Of a stretch of DNA of 64,000 nucleotides, positions 24,701 through 36,900 are shown piece after piece. The first letter of the stretch is position 1, and each line of letters begins with the position of its first letter. The notes below the pieces were generated by a model. That model made no database searches. It was not told where the DNA came from and saw nothing but the letters and a program-made list of their open reading frames with translations. The stretch covers positions 1,488,001 to 1,552,000 of the forward strand of contig JAPNXP010000005.1 in the NCBI GenBank assembly GCA_028753945.1, given 5' to 3'. The position numbers and the translations under genes are program-made. This DNA comes from Hexactinellida sp. DTS-2022 (Eukaryota; Porifera; Hexactinellida).

Positions 24701-27440
24701 TGGTGGTGGTTTACTGATAGTGCCTCCAAAGGGACAAGCTGTCGGCACAAGCTGCAATTTTGGATTTTTTGCCATGTCATCATCACTATGAAGGTGCTAA
24801 ATTGTTTAAAAAAATGTGTTTCAGAAGGCATCGACCCTTAGAGTGGTGGAAGTTTCCATTTAGTTCACTTCATTTTAGAGATAATCAAGTTTGAGTAGAA
24901 TATAATAGCTGATGACTCAGCATCTTTTATGTGAGTATTGGGTCATCACCCAACATCAACCAACCCATTTTAAATATCGAATTCACAAAATTGTAAAACA
25001 CATTTTTTTAACGATGTCATCATCACCTCAAGGTGTCAAGATCCACTTGTATAGGTGGCACGTGCCATAAGGACCAATTGATATATTGAAAGTTTGTTTC
25101 CATCTTATATCATTTCTGAGATTAATGAAATTTAGATAATTAGTATAAATAATTATTAATAATATTTATAATTTAACACCAATTTCAATGTCAACTTAGA
25201 TTTATTAAGTTTAATTATTTTGTCATAAATAATTAATTAATTAATTTGGCTATCAAATTTCAATTCCGCACACTCGATAACCCCTAATAAACAAATTGGA
25301 AGCATCGATATAAGTCATATACTGACTTAATTAATTAATATTAATTACGTCAGTATATTAACAGTGCAAGAGTATTCTTGCAGAAGGAAATATAATCACA
25401 TAATCTGTCGCTGTTATGGAATGTAGAATCTTTTTTTTCAATTGGAAATTAGAAGCCTACTCGATCTCACAAGTTGAATCAATATAATAATAACGAGTTG
25501 AAACAATAGAATCAGATTTAACACTTTCAATTGAACTGAAGTGTTAGTAAACAAAGGAAACATGCAACTCAATTGTGGCACAAACTAAGTACAATTTGAA
25601 AATTCGTGCACTGTGAAAAGGTGTAGAATTTAATTCTCTATCGAATACAAATAAATTTAATTTTCGGGTACTATTTATTGTTCCTATTTCAATATTAAAC
25701 AGGTGCAAAAATGTGTCCAAAATAATGTAATAAAAAATCGTGACCCCAGGTGCACATCTGTAACCCATGAGACCCTTGTCCTGAAAATTTCAGATCTTAG
25801 TTAATTATGCTCTGTTCTGTGGATGAGTTACGGATAAAAAATAATATACCAAAGCACTAAGACCAATACTGGGCCACTATACTATAGTATAGTCGGCACA
25901 GTAAAAATAAAAAAAATAAAGGCAGTGATTCTAATACTGGGCCACTATACTAAAGCATAGTCGGCACAGTAATAATAATAATAAAAATAATAAAAATAAA
26001 ATCCAAAATTGCAGCTGTGCCGACGCATGTTCCTTTGGTGGCACTATATTTTGGTGGTGGTTTATTGATAGTGCCTCCAATGGAACATGCTGTCGGCACA
26101 GGCTGCAATTTTGGATTTTTTTTCGTCATGTCATCGTCACTATGAAGGTGTTAAACTATTTCAGAAAAGTGATTCAAAATGCAACGATCCTTAGTGAGTT
26201 GGAAGTTTCGTTTTAGCTCACTTCATTTGAGAGATATTCAAGTTTCAGTAGAATATAATATGTGCTGAGTCAGCATTTTTTAGGTGCCGTTTGGGTATTC
26301 ACCCAACTCCTACCAACCAATGCGAATTATTTAATTCACAAAATTGTAAAAATACATTTTTTTGACGATGTCATAATCACCTCAAGGTGTCAAGACCGAC
26401 TTGTATAGGTGGTACCTGGCATAAGGACCAATTGATAAATTGAAAGTTTGTTTCTATCTTGTATCATCTCTGAGATTAATGAAATTTAGCTAATTAGTAT
26501 AAATATTTAATTAATAAATTAATAATTTAACACCATTATTATGTACACCAAAATAAATAAAGTTCAATTATTTGCACTTATTATTAATTTAAATCGAATT
26601 TCACTATCATATTTGAATTCAGCGCACTCGATAACCCCAATAATCCTATTGGAAAATTCTATAAGTTAAATACAAAAGGAATTAATTATAATAAATTACG
26701 TCAGTACATTAATTGTGCAAAAAGAATATTCTCGCCGAAATAAATATAATCACTTAATCTGTCGTTGTTGTGGAATGTAAAATCTTAACGGTTCTATCAT
26801 AAACCATCTTTAGTTTAATGCCATTCATTCATTACTTATTGATAATAAATTAAATTATTAGTTATTTATTTTAGCAATGTTATCCACGGTGAGTTGAGTA
26901 AAGTCAACAAATTCCTTATATAAATTAATTTAATTTAATCCATTGTATAGTAATGCTACAATGAAATAGAAGCCAGCTGGAATTTATAAGTTGAATCAAT
27001 ATAATTATCGCAAGTTGAATCACTAGAGTAAGATTTAACAAGGTAAATCAATATAATTATTACAAGTTGAAACAATGGAATTAGATTTAACAGTTATACT
27101 GAAATTGAAGTGTGAGTAAACAAAGAAATTTCAAACCCCATTTATGGCAGAAATTAAACATATTTTTGAAAATATTACTCTCCCATCAGACGCAGAATTT
27201 TATGGTGAATCCAAATGTGAAATAAAATTTGGGGGTTTAGTAAAACATATTTTGAGTTATGGACCAGACAAATTTTGAAAGGTGTTAAAGATGTGTCAAA
27301 AATTCGTTAATCAAAAATCGTAACCCCAGGTGCAAATTAGACGGTCCACGTCCATACGCACCTACATGCCAAGTATCAGCCCATCAACTATAAAGCTCAG
27401 GCCAGGGCACCGTCTACGGAGAAAAAATAATAAAAATAAT
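21734..27440 (+). repeat. Megarepeat block 3 (plus orientation, mixed units)
   Basis: Hairpins at 22341, 23184, 24648 and 26000 give spacings of 843, 1464 and 1352 bp, so both unit classes are present. A two-unit palindrome array sits at 25862-25972 just before the hairpin at 26000. Landmarks such as AGAAGCCAGCTGGAATTTA and CTGGCCAGGGCACCGTCTA recur in each unit. No conserved coding capacity was seen. Confidence 0.8.
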
Positions 27441-28199
27441 AAAGGCAGTGATTCCAATACTGGGCCACTATACTATAGTATAGTCAGCACAGTAATAATA
27501 AAGGCAGTGATTCTAATACTGGGCCACTATACTATAGTATAGTCGGCACAGTAAAAATAAAGGCAGTGATTCTAATACTGGGCCACTATACTATAGTATA
27601 GTCGGCACAGTAAAAATAAATAAATAAAGGCAGTGAGATTAGAACTGGGCCACTATACTATAGTATAGTCGGCACAGTAATAAAGGCAGTGATTCCAATA
27701 CTGGGCCACTATACTATAGTATAGTCGGCACAGTAATAATAATAATAATAACTAACCAAAGCACTAAGACCAATACTGGGCCACTATACTATAGTATAGT
27801 CGGCACAGTAAAAAGGCAGTGATTCCAATACTGGGCCACTATACTATAGTATAGTCGGCACAGTAATAATATTATTAAAGGCAGTAAGATTAGAACTGGG
27901 CCACTATACTATAGTATAGTCGGCACAGTAATAATATACAATAAAGGCAGTAAGATTAGAACTGGGCCACTATACTATGGTATAGTCGGCACAGTAATAA
28001 TATACAATAAAGGCAGTAAGATTAGAACTGGGCCACTATACTATAGTATAGTCGGCACAGTAATAATAATATACAATAAAGGCAGTAAGATTAGAACTGG
28101 GCCACTATACTATGGTATAGTCGGCACAGTAATAATATACAATAAAGGCAGTAAGATTAGAATTGAGCCACTATACTATAGTATAGTCGGCACAGTAAA
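27440..28199 (+). repeat. Palindrome array C (12 units)
   Basis: Twelve copies of the ~60-bp unit: AAGGCAGT, a variable linker (GATTCCAATA or AAGATTAGAA), CTGGGCCACT, the palindromic core, GTCGGCACAGTAATAAT. Two units carry TATGGTATAG, which breaks the core symmetry. The array occupies the slot of a megarepeat unit (after CACCGTCTACGGAGAAAAA) and runs directly into the hairpin at 28200. Confidence 0.9.
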
Positions 28200-28761
28200 A
28201 ATCCCAAATTGCAGCCTGTGCCGACGCATGTTCCTTTGGTGGCACTATATTTTGTTGGTGGTTCATAGATAGTGCCTCCAAAGGAACATGCTGTCGGCGC
28301 AGGCTGCAATTTTGGATTTTTTTTCGCCATGTCATCATCACTATGAAGGTGTTAAATTGTTTCGAAAGGTGTTTCAAAAGGCAACGACCCTTAGTGAGTT
28401 GGAAGTCTCCATTTAGCTCACTTTATTTGAGAGATATTCAAGTTTCAGTAGAATATAATCTGTGATGACTCAGCATTTTTTAAGTGCGTGTTGGGTGTCT
28501 ACCCAACTCCAACCAACCCATGCGAATTATTTAATTAACAAAATTGTAAACATACATTTTTTTGACGATGTCATCATCACCTTAAGGTGTCAAGATCCAC
28601 TTGTATAGGTGCTACGTGCCATAAGGACTAATTGATAAATTGAAAGTTTGTTTCCATCTTATATCATTTCTGCGATTAATGAAATTTAGATAATTAGTAT
28701 AAATATTTAATTAATATATTAATAATTTAACACCAATATTATGTACATCAAAAAAATAATA

Positions 28762-29635
28762 TTATTAAAGGCAGTAAGATTAGAACTGGGCCACTATACT
28801 ATAGTATAGTCGGCACAGTAATAAAAATAATAATAAAGGCAGTGATTCCAATACTGGGCCACTATACTATAGTATAGTCGGTACAGTAAAAATAATAAAG
28901 GCAGTGATTCCAATACTGGGCCACTATACTATAGTATAGTCGGCACAGTAATAATAATATACAATAAAGGCAGTAAGATTAGAACTGGGCCACTATACTA
29001 TAGTATAGTCGGCAAAGTAATAATAATATACAATAAAAGCAGTAATATTAGAACTGGGCCACTATACTATAGTATAGTCGGAACAGTAATAACCAAAGCA
29101 CTAAGACCAATACTGGGCCACTATACTATAGTATAGTCGGCACAGTAATAACTAACCAAAGCACTACGATTAGAACTGGGCCACTATACTATAGTATAGT
29201 CGGCACAGTAATAATAACCAAGGCACTAAGATTAGAACTGGGCCACTATACTATAGTATAGTCGGCACAGTAATAATAACCAAGGCACTAAGATTAGAAC
29301 TGGGCCACTATACAATAGTATAGCAGGGCCGTAGCCACTGGTCAGGTTGGTCAGGTTTCAACCTGACCACTTTTGATTGTTGAATTTTCCCAATATGACA
29401 CCACTCGGTCAGGTTGGCCAGATTAACCTAACCACTCGGTCAGGTTGGTCAAATTAACCTGACCACTTTGATTTTGGTGGCTACGGCCCTGTATAGTCGG
29501 CACAGTAATAATAATATTAAAGGCAGTAAGATTAGAACTGGGCCACTATACTATAGTATAGTCGGCACAGTAATAACCAAAGCACTAAGACCAATACTGG
29601 GCCACTATACTATAGTATAGTCGGCACAGTAATAA
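28762..29635 (+). repeat. Palindrome array D (11 units, interrupted)
   Basis: Eleven units like those of array C, some with the linker CCAAAGCACTAAGACCAATA. One unit is split by a 168-bp MITE at 29324-29491. The array ends at the head-to-head boundary where the megarepeat flips to minus orientation (about 29636). Confidence 0.9.
29324..29491. mobile_element. 168-bp MITE nested in palindrome array D
   Basis: It has perfect terminal inverted repeats CAGGGCCGTAGCCAC / GTGGCTACGGCCCTG. The interior repeats CGGTCAGGTTGG and AACCTGACCAC blocks. The flanking TATAG occurs on both sides and restores the interrupted palindrome unit when the element is removed, giving a 5-bp TSD candidate. The superfamily is uncertain. 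Confidence 0.85.
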
Positions 29636-32600
29636 TATAATATATTATCAATACAGAATGAATGAATGGCATGTAACTCAAGATGGTTTATGATAGAAAC
29701 AAACTTCAAATTTATCAATCGTTCCTTGTGGCTCGGATCAATTAACAAATGGATCATGACACCTTGAGGCGTTGATGACATGGCGAAAAAAATCCAAAAT
29801 AGCAGATGTGCTGACAGCATGGTCCTTTGGAGGCACTTGCAATAAACCACCTACCAGATATAGTGCCACCAAAGGGACATGCGTCGGCACAGCTGCAATT
29901 TTGGATTTTATTTTCCTTCCGTATCATCTCTACAGAACAGAGTATTATTAACTAAGAGCCCAATTTTCAGGATATGTGTTTCATGGGTTACAGATGTGCA
30001 CCTGGGGTCACGATTTTTTATTACAAATTTTTGGCCACATTTTTGCACCTGTTTAATATTAGAAAAATAACAATAAATAGTGCGCGAATATTTAATTTAT
30101 ATGCATTTGATAGAGAATTAAATTCTACACCTTTTCACAGGTAACGAATTTTCAAATTTCGCTTCGTTTGTGCCACAATTGAGTTGCAAAATCCCTTTGT
30201 TTACTAACACTTCAGTTCAATTGAAAGTGTTAAATCTAATTATATTGTTTCAACTTGTGATTATTATATTGATTCAACTTGTGAGATCGAGTAGCCTTCT
30301 ATTTTTCAATTAAAAACTAAGATTCTACATTCCATAACAACGACAGATTATTTGATTATATTTATTTCTGCTTAGAATATTCTTGCACAATGGATACATG
30401 ACATATTTAATTCAAATTAATTCGATCTGTCTTCAACTTATAGAGACTGTTCCAATTAGATTATTGGGGTTATCGAGTGTGCGGAATTGAAATTTGATAG
30501 CCAAATTAATTAATTTATTATTTATGGCAAAATAATTTAAGTTAATTATTGTAAGTTGACATTGAAATTGGTGTTATATTAAAATAATATTAATAAATAT
30601 TTATATAAATTAAATAAATATCATAAATCTCAGAGATCATAGAAGATAGAAACAAACTTTCAATTTATCAATTGGCCCTTATGGCACATGCCACCTATAC
30701 AAGTGGATCTTGACACCTTGAGGTGATGATGACATCGTCAAAAAAAATGTGTTTTACAATTTTGTGAATTATATATATCAAATGGGTTGGTTGGTGTTGG
30801 GTGATCACCCAACACGCATCTAAAAAATGCTGACTCATCACTTATTATATTCTACTGAAACTTGAATATCTTTGAAATGAAGTGAGCTAAAACGAAACTT
30901 CCAACTAATTAAGAGTCGTTGCCTTTTGAAATACCTTTCTGAAATAATTTAACACCTTCATTGTGATGATGACATGGCGGAAAAAATCCAAAATTGCATC
31001 TGTCCCGAATGCATGTTCCTTTGGAGCATAGGCGTCGTAAATGCAAAGGTCAATCCTTCGGCCCGCCCGGAAATTCCGGGTAATGTCCGGGTAAACTCCG
31101 GGTAAACTCGGAGTTTAGTGTTAGTAGCATAGGGACAATCCCTTCGGCCCGCCCGGACATTTCCGGGCACCCGGGCGGTTTACGACGCCTATGCTTTGGA
31201 GGCACTATCAATTAACAAACCACCAAAATATAGTGCCACCAAAGGAACATGCGTCGGCACAGCTGCAATTTTGGATTTTTTTTTTTCTCCGTAGACGGTG
31301 CCCTGGCCAGAGCTTTATAGTTGATGGGCTTAAACTTTGCATGTAGGTGCGATGGGACCGTCTAATTTGCACCTGGGGTAACGATTTTTGATTAAGAAAT
31401 TTTTGACACATCTTTAACACCTTTCAAATTTTGTCTGGTCCATAACTTAAAAATTGTTTTACTAAACCCCCAAATTTTATTTCATATTTGGATTCACCAT
31501 AAAATTCTGCGTCTGATGGGTGAAGAAAATTTTCAATAAATGGTTTAATTTCTGCCATAAATGGGGGTTGAAATTTCTTTGTTTACTCACACTTCAATTT
31601 CAGTAAAAGTGTTAAATCTAATTCCATTGTTTCAACTTGTAATAATTATATTGATTTAACTTGTTAAATCCTACTCTAGTGATTCAACTTGCGATAATTA
31701 TATTGATTCAACTTATAAATTCCAGCTGGCTTCTATTTCATTGTAGCCATACTAGACAATGGATTAAATTAAATTAATTTATATAAGGAATTTGTTGACT
31801 TTACTCAACTCACCGTGGATAACATTGCTAAAATAAATAACTAATAATTTAATTTATTATCAATAAGTAATGAATGAATGGCATTAAACTAAAGATGGTT
31901 TATGATAGAACCGTAAAGATTTTACATTCCACAACAACGACAGATTGAGTGATTATATTTATTTCGGCGAGAATATTCTTTTTGCACAATTAATGTACTG
32001 ACGTAATTTATTATAATTAATTCCTTTTGTATTTAATTTATAGAATTTTCCAATTGTATTATTGGGGTTATCGAGTGCGCTGAATTCAAATATGATAGTG
32101 AAATTCGATTTAAATTAATAATAAGTGCAAATAATTGAACTTTATTTATTTTGGTATACATAATAATGGTGTTAAATTATTAATTTATTAATTAAATATT
32201 TATACTAATTAGCTAAATTTCATTAATCTCAGAGATGATACAAGATAGAAATAAACTTTCAATTTATCAATTGGTCCTTATGCCACGTACCACCTATACA
32301 AGTGAGTCTTGACACCTTGAGGTGATGATGACATCGTCAAAAAAATGTATTTTACAATTTTGTGAATTCGATATTTAAAATGGGTTATTTGAAGTTGGGT
32401 GAAGACCCAACACTCACATAAAAAATGCTGAGTCATCAGCTATTATATTCTACTCAAACTTGAATATCTCTAAAATGAAGTGAACTAAATGGAAACTTCC
32501 GCCACTCTAAGGGTCGATGCCTTCTGTAACACCTTTTGATATATTTTAACACCTTCATAGTGATGATGACATGGCGAAAAAAAATCCAAAATTGCAGCTG

Positions 32601-33295
32601 TGCTGACAGAATGTCCCATTGGAGGCACTATCAATAAACCACCACCAAAATATAGTGCCACCAAAGGAACATGCGTCGGCACAGCTGCAATTTTGGATTT
32701 TTTTTATTCTTTCTCCATAGACGGTGCCCTGGGCACACCTTTATACATTGAGTGCTGAAACTTGGCATGTAGGTGCGGATTGACCGTCTAATTTGCACCT
32801 GGGGTTACGATTTTTGATCAAATAATTTTAACACCTATTTAAACTAATTATGGCTCATAACTTTAAATAATTAATATTGAGCTTGATAAATTTTACATGT
32901 ACGGATAGAGAATTAAATTCTACACCTTTTGGCAAATCACAAATGTTCAATTTGGACTAGGTTTGTGCCATAATTGGGGTACCATTCTCCTGTGTTTCCT
33001 CACACTTCAGATTCAGTAATACTGTTAAATCTAATTCTATTGTTTCAACTTGTAATAATTATATTGAATCTAATTCTATTGTTTCAACTTGTAATAATAA
33101 TATTGATTTAACTTGTTAAATCTTACTCTATTGATTCAACTCGCGATAATTATATTGATTTAACTTAGAAATTGCAGCTGGCTTCCATTTAATTGTAGTA
33201 TTACTATACAATGGATTAAATAAATATAACTATATAAGGAATTTATTGACTTAACTCACTCACCGTGGATAACATTGCTAAAATAAATAACTAAA
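29636..33295 (-). repeat. Megarepeat block 4 (minus orientation)
   Basis: An inverted segment of about 3.66 kb between palindrome array D and the hairpin at 33296. Landmarks in reverse complement include CACCTGGGGTCACGAT at about 30000 and CACCTGGGGTTACGAT near 32800. Hairpins lie at 29791, 30985 (carrying a hAT MITE) and 32583. No gene is supported. Confidence 0.8.
31027..31193. mobile_element. 167-bp hAT-type MITE inside a hairpin module, perfect 8-bp TSD
   Basis: CTTTGGAG is duplicated exactly at 31019-31026 and 31194-31201. The termini are perfect inverted CATAGGCGTCGTAAA. It is a sister of 5758-5893. Removing one TSD copy and the element restores the standard hairpin arm (TTCCTTTGGAGGCACTATC). 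Confidence 0.92.
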
Positions 33296-33576
33296 AATCC
33301 AAAATTGCAGCCTGTGCCGACGCATGTTCCTTTGGTGGCACTATATTTTGTTGGTTGTTTATTGATAGTGCCTCCAAAGGAACATGCTGTCGGCGCAGGC
33401 TGCAATTTTGGATTTTTCTTCCCAAGTCATCAACGCCCAAGGTGTGAAGAACCATTTGTTAATTGGTCGGAGTCACATGGAACGGTAGATAAAGTTGAAG
33501 TTAGTTTCTATCATAAACCATCAAGAGTTTAATGCCATTCATTCATTATGTATTTATAATAAAATATAGTATTAGT

Positions 33577-33939
33577 CTAAGTTGTATAATACGTCTTTTA
33601 TTGGTTACGTATTACGTATAATACGTATAATGTAATACGTATTATACGTACACGTACCTTACTTATAATATCGAGCTCATGGAATTTGCTTTAACAAATT
33701 TCGGATTAATCGTTATTCTTTTATTGTTAATCGACAGGTTTAGTTTGCAGTATAATATAAATATGATTATTTGCTAGATGTTGTATTTACAACAAGAATT
33801 TGAAATATTGTATTGAAGTTACTTCGAAAACATCCCTGGTTGATCACAGATTTAACGTATAAAACGTACTAGTGGATAGCGTATTACGTATAATACGTAT
33901 TACACGTATTATACGCAATACGCGTATTAAACAACTTAG
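33577..33939. mobile_element. 363-bp hAT-type element with perfect 8-bp TSD
   Basis: GTATTAGT is duplicated exactly at 33569-33576 and 33940-33947. The ends CTAAGTTGTATAATACG and (reverse complement) CTAAGTTGTTTAATACG differ at one position. The subterminal regions are dense in nested TACGTATTACGTATAATACG-type palindromes. There is no coding capacity. Confidence 0.9.
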
Positions 33940-36900
33940 GTATTAGTTAGTTATTTTAGCAATGTTATCCACGGTGATTTGAGTTTAGTCAACAAATTCC
34001 TTATATTATTATATTGTATTTAATCCATTGTATAGTAATACTAGAATTAAATAGAAGCCAGCTGGAATTTATAAGTTGAATCAATTTAATTATCGCAAGT
34101 TGAAACAATAGTGAAAGCTTTAACAAGTTAAATCAATATAATTATTACAAGTTGAAACAATAGAATTAGATTAAATATAATTATTACAAGTTGAAACAAT
34201 AGAATTAGATTTAACAGTTTTACTGAATCTCAAGTGTGAAGAAACACAGGAGATTGGCACCCCAATTAAGGCACAAATCTAGGCCAAATTGAACATTTTT
34301 GATTTGCTAAAAGGTGTAGAATTTAATTCTCCATCCGTACATGTAAATTTTATCAAGCTCACTATTAATTATTTAATGCTATGAGCCATAATTAGTTTAA
34401 GTAGGTGTTAAAATTATTTGATCAAAAATCGTAACCCCAGGTGCAAATTAGACATCGACTCCGAACCTACATGCCAAGTTTCAGCCCTCTAAGGATATAG
34501 GTGTGGGCAGGGAACCTGCTACGGAGAAATAATAAAAATAAAAATCCAAAATTGCAGCCTGTGCCGACGCATGTTCCTTTGGTGGCACTATATTTTGTTG
34601 GTTGTTTATTTATAGTGCCTCCAAAAGAACATGCTGTCGGCGCAGGCTGCAATTTTGGATTTTTTTTTCGCCATGTCATCATCACTATGAAGGTGTTAAA
34701 TTATTTCAAAAAGGTGTTACAGAAGGCATCGACCCTTAGAGTGGTGGAAGTTTCCATTTAGTTCATATAATTTTAGAGATATTCAAGTTTGAGTAGAATA
34801 TAATAGCTGATGACTCAGCATTTTTTATGTGTGTGTTGGGTCATCACCCAACATCAACTAACCCATTTTAAATATCGAATTAACAAAATTGTAAAAATAC
34901 ATTTTTTTGACGATGTCATCATCACCTCAAGGTGTCAAGACTCACTTGTATAGGTGGTACGTGGCATAAGGACCAATTGATAAATTGAAAGTTTGTTTCT
35001 ATCTTGTATCATCTCTGAGATTAATGAAATTTATCTAATTAGTATAAATATTTTATTAATTTATTTATCATTTAACACCATTATTATATACAGCAAAATA
35101 AATTAAGTTCAATTATTTGCAATTATTATTAATTTAAATTGAATTTCACTATAATATTTGAATTCCACGCACTCGATAACCCCAATAATCTATTTGGAAA
35201 CATCTCTATACGGTAAACACAGAGCGAATTAATTAGAATTAAATATGTCAGTACATTAATTGTGCAAGAATATTCTCGCTGAAATAAATATAATCACTTA
35301 ATCTGTCGTTGTTGTGGAATGTAAATCTTAACGGTTCTATCATAAACCATCTTTAGTTTAATGCCATTCATTCATTATGTATTGATAATAAATTATATTA
35401 TTAGTAATTTATTTTAGCAATGTTATCCATGGTTGGTTGAGTTGAGTCAACAAATTCCTTATATTATATTATTTTATTTAATCCATTATAGTAAGACTAG
35501 AATTAAATAGAAGCCAGCTGGAATTTATAAGTTAAATCAATCTAATTATCGCAAGTTGAATCACTAGAGTAGGATTCAACAAGTTAAATCAATATAATTA
35601 TTACAAGTTGAAACAATAGAATTAGATTTAACACTTTACTGAAATTGAAGTGTGAGTAAACAAAGAAATTTCAACCCCCATTTATGGCAGAAATTGACCC
35701 CTTTATTGAAAAATTTCTTCTCCTATCAGACGCAGAATTTTATGGTGAATCCAAATATGAAATAAAATTTGGGGGTTTAGTAAAACATCTTTTTAGTTAT
35801 GGACCAGACAAATTTTGAAAGGTGTTAAACATGTGTCCAAAATTAGTTAATCAAAAATCGTAACCCCAGGTGCAAATTAGACTTCGACTCCGAACCTACA
35901 TGCCAAGTTTCAGCCCTCTATGTATACAGGTGTGGCCAGGGCACTTGCTACGGAGAAATAATAAAATCCAAAATTGCAGCCTGTGCCGACGCATGTTCCT
36001 TTGGTGGCACTATATTTTGTTGGTTGTTTATTGATAGTGCCTCCAAAAGAACATGCTGTCGGCGCAGGCTGCAATTTTGGATTATTTTTCCGCCATGTCA
36101 TCATCACTATGAAGGTGTTAAATTATTTCAAAAAGGTGTTACAGAAGGCATCGACCCTTAGAGTGGTGGAAGTTTCCATTTAGTTCATATAATTTTAGAG
36201 ATATTCAAGTTTGAGTAGAATATAATAGCTGATGACTCAGCATTTTTTATGTGAGTGTTGGGTCATCACCCAACATCAACTAACCCATTTTAAAAATCGA
36301 ATTAACAAAATTGTAAAACACATTTTTTTGACGATGTCATCATCACCTCAAGGTGTCAAGATCCACTTGTATAGGTGGTACCTGGCATAAGGACCAATTG
36401 ATAAATTGAAAGTTTGTTTCTATCTTGTATCATCTCTGAGATTAATGAAATTTACCTAATTAGTATAAATATTTAATTAATAAATTAATAATTTAACACC
36501 ATTATTATGTACAGCAAAATAAATAAAGTTCAATTATTTGCACTTATTATTAATTTAAATCGAATTTCACTATCATATTTGAATTCAGCGCACTCGATAA
36601 CCCCAATAATCCAATTGGAAAATTTTATAAGTTAAATACAAAAGGAATTAATTATAATAAATTACGTCAGTACATTAATTGTGCAAAAAGAATATTCTCG
36701 CCGAAATAAATATAATCACTTAATCTGTCGTTGTTGTGCAATGTAAAATCTTAACGGTTCTATCATAAACCATCTTTAGTTAAATGCCATTCATTCATTA
36801 CTTATTGATAATAAATAAAATTATTAGTTATTTATTTTAGCAATGTTATCCACTGTGAGTTGAGTAAAGTCAACAAATTCCTTATATAAATTAATTTAAT

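Noticed and set aside
27440..29635. CRISPR-like array
   Set aside because: The period of about 60 bp resembles repeat-spacer spacing, but the 'spacers' are a few reused linkers, the core is a self-palindrome, and the DNA is eukaryotic.
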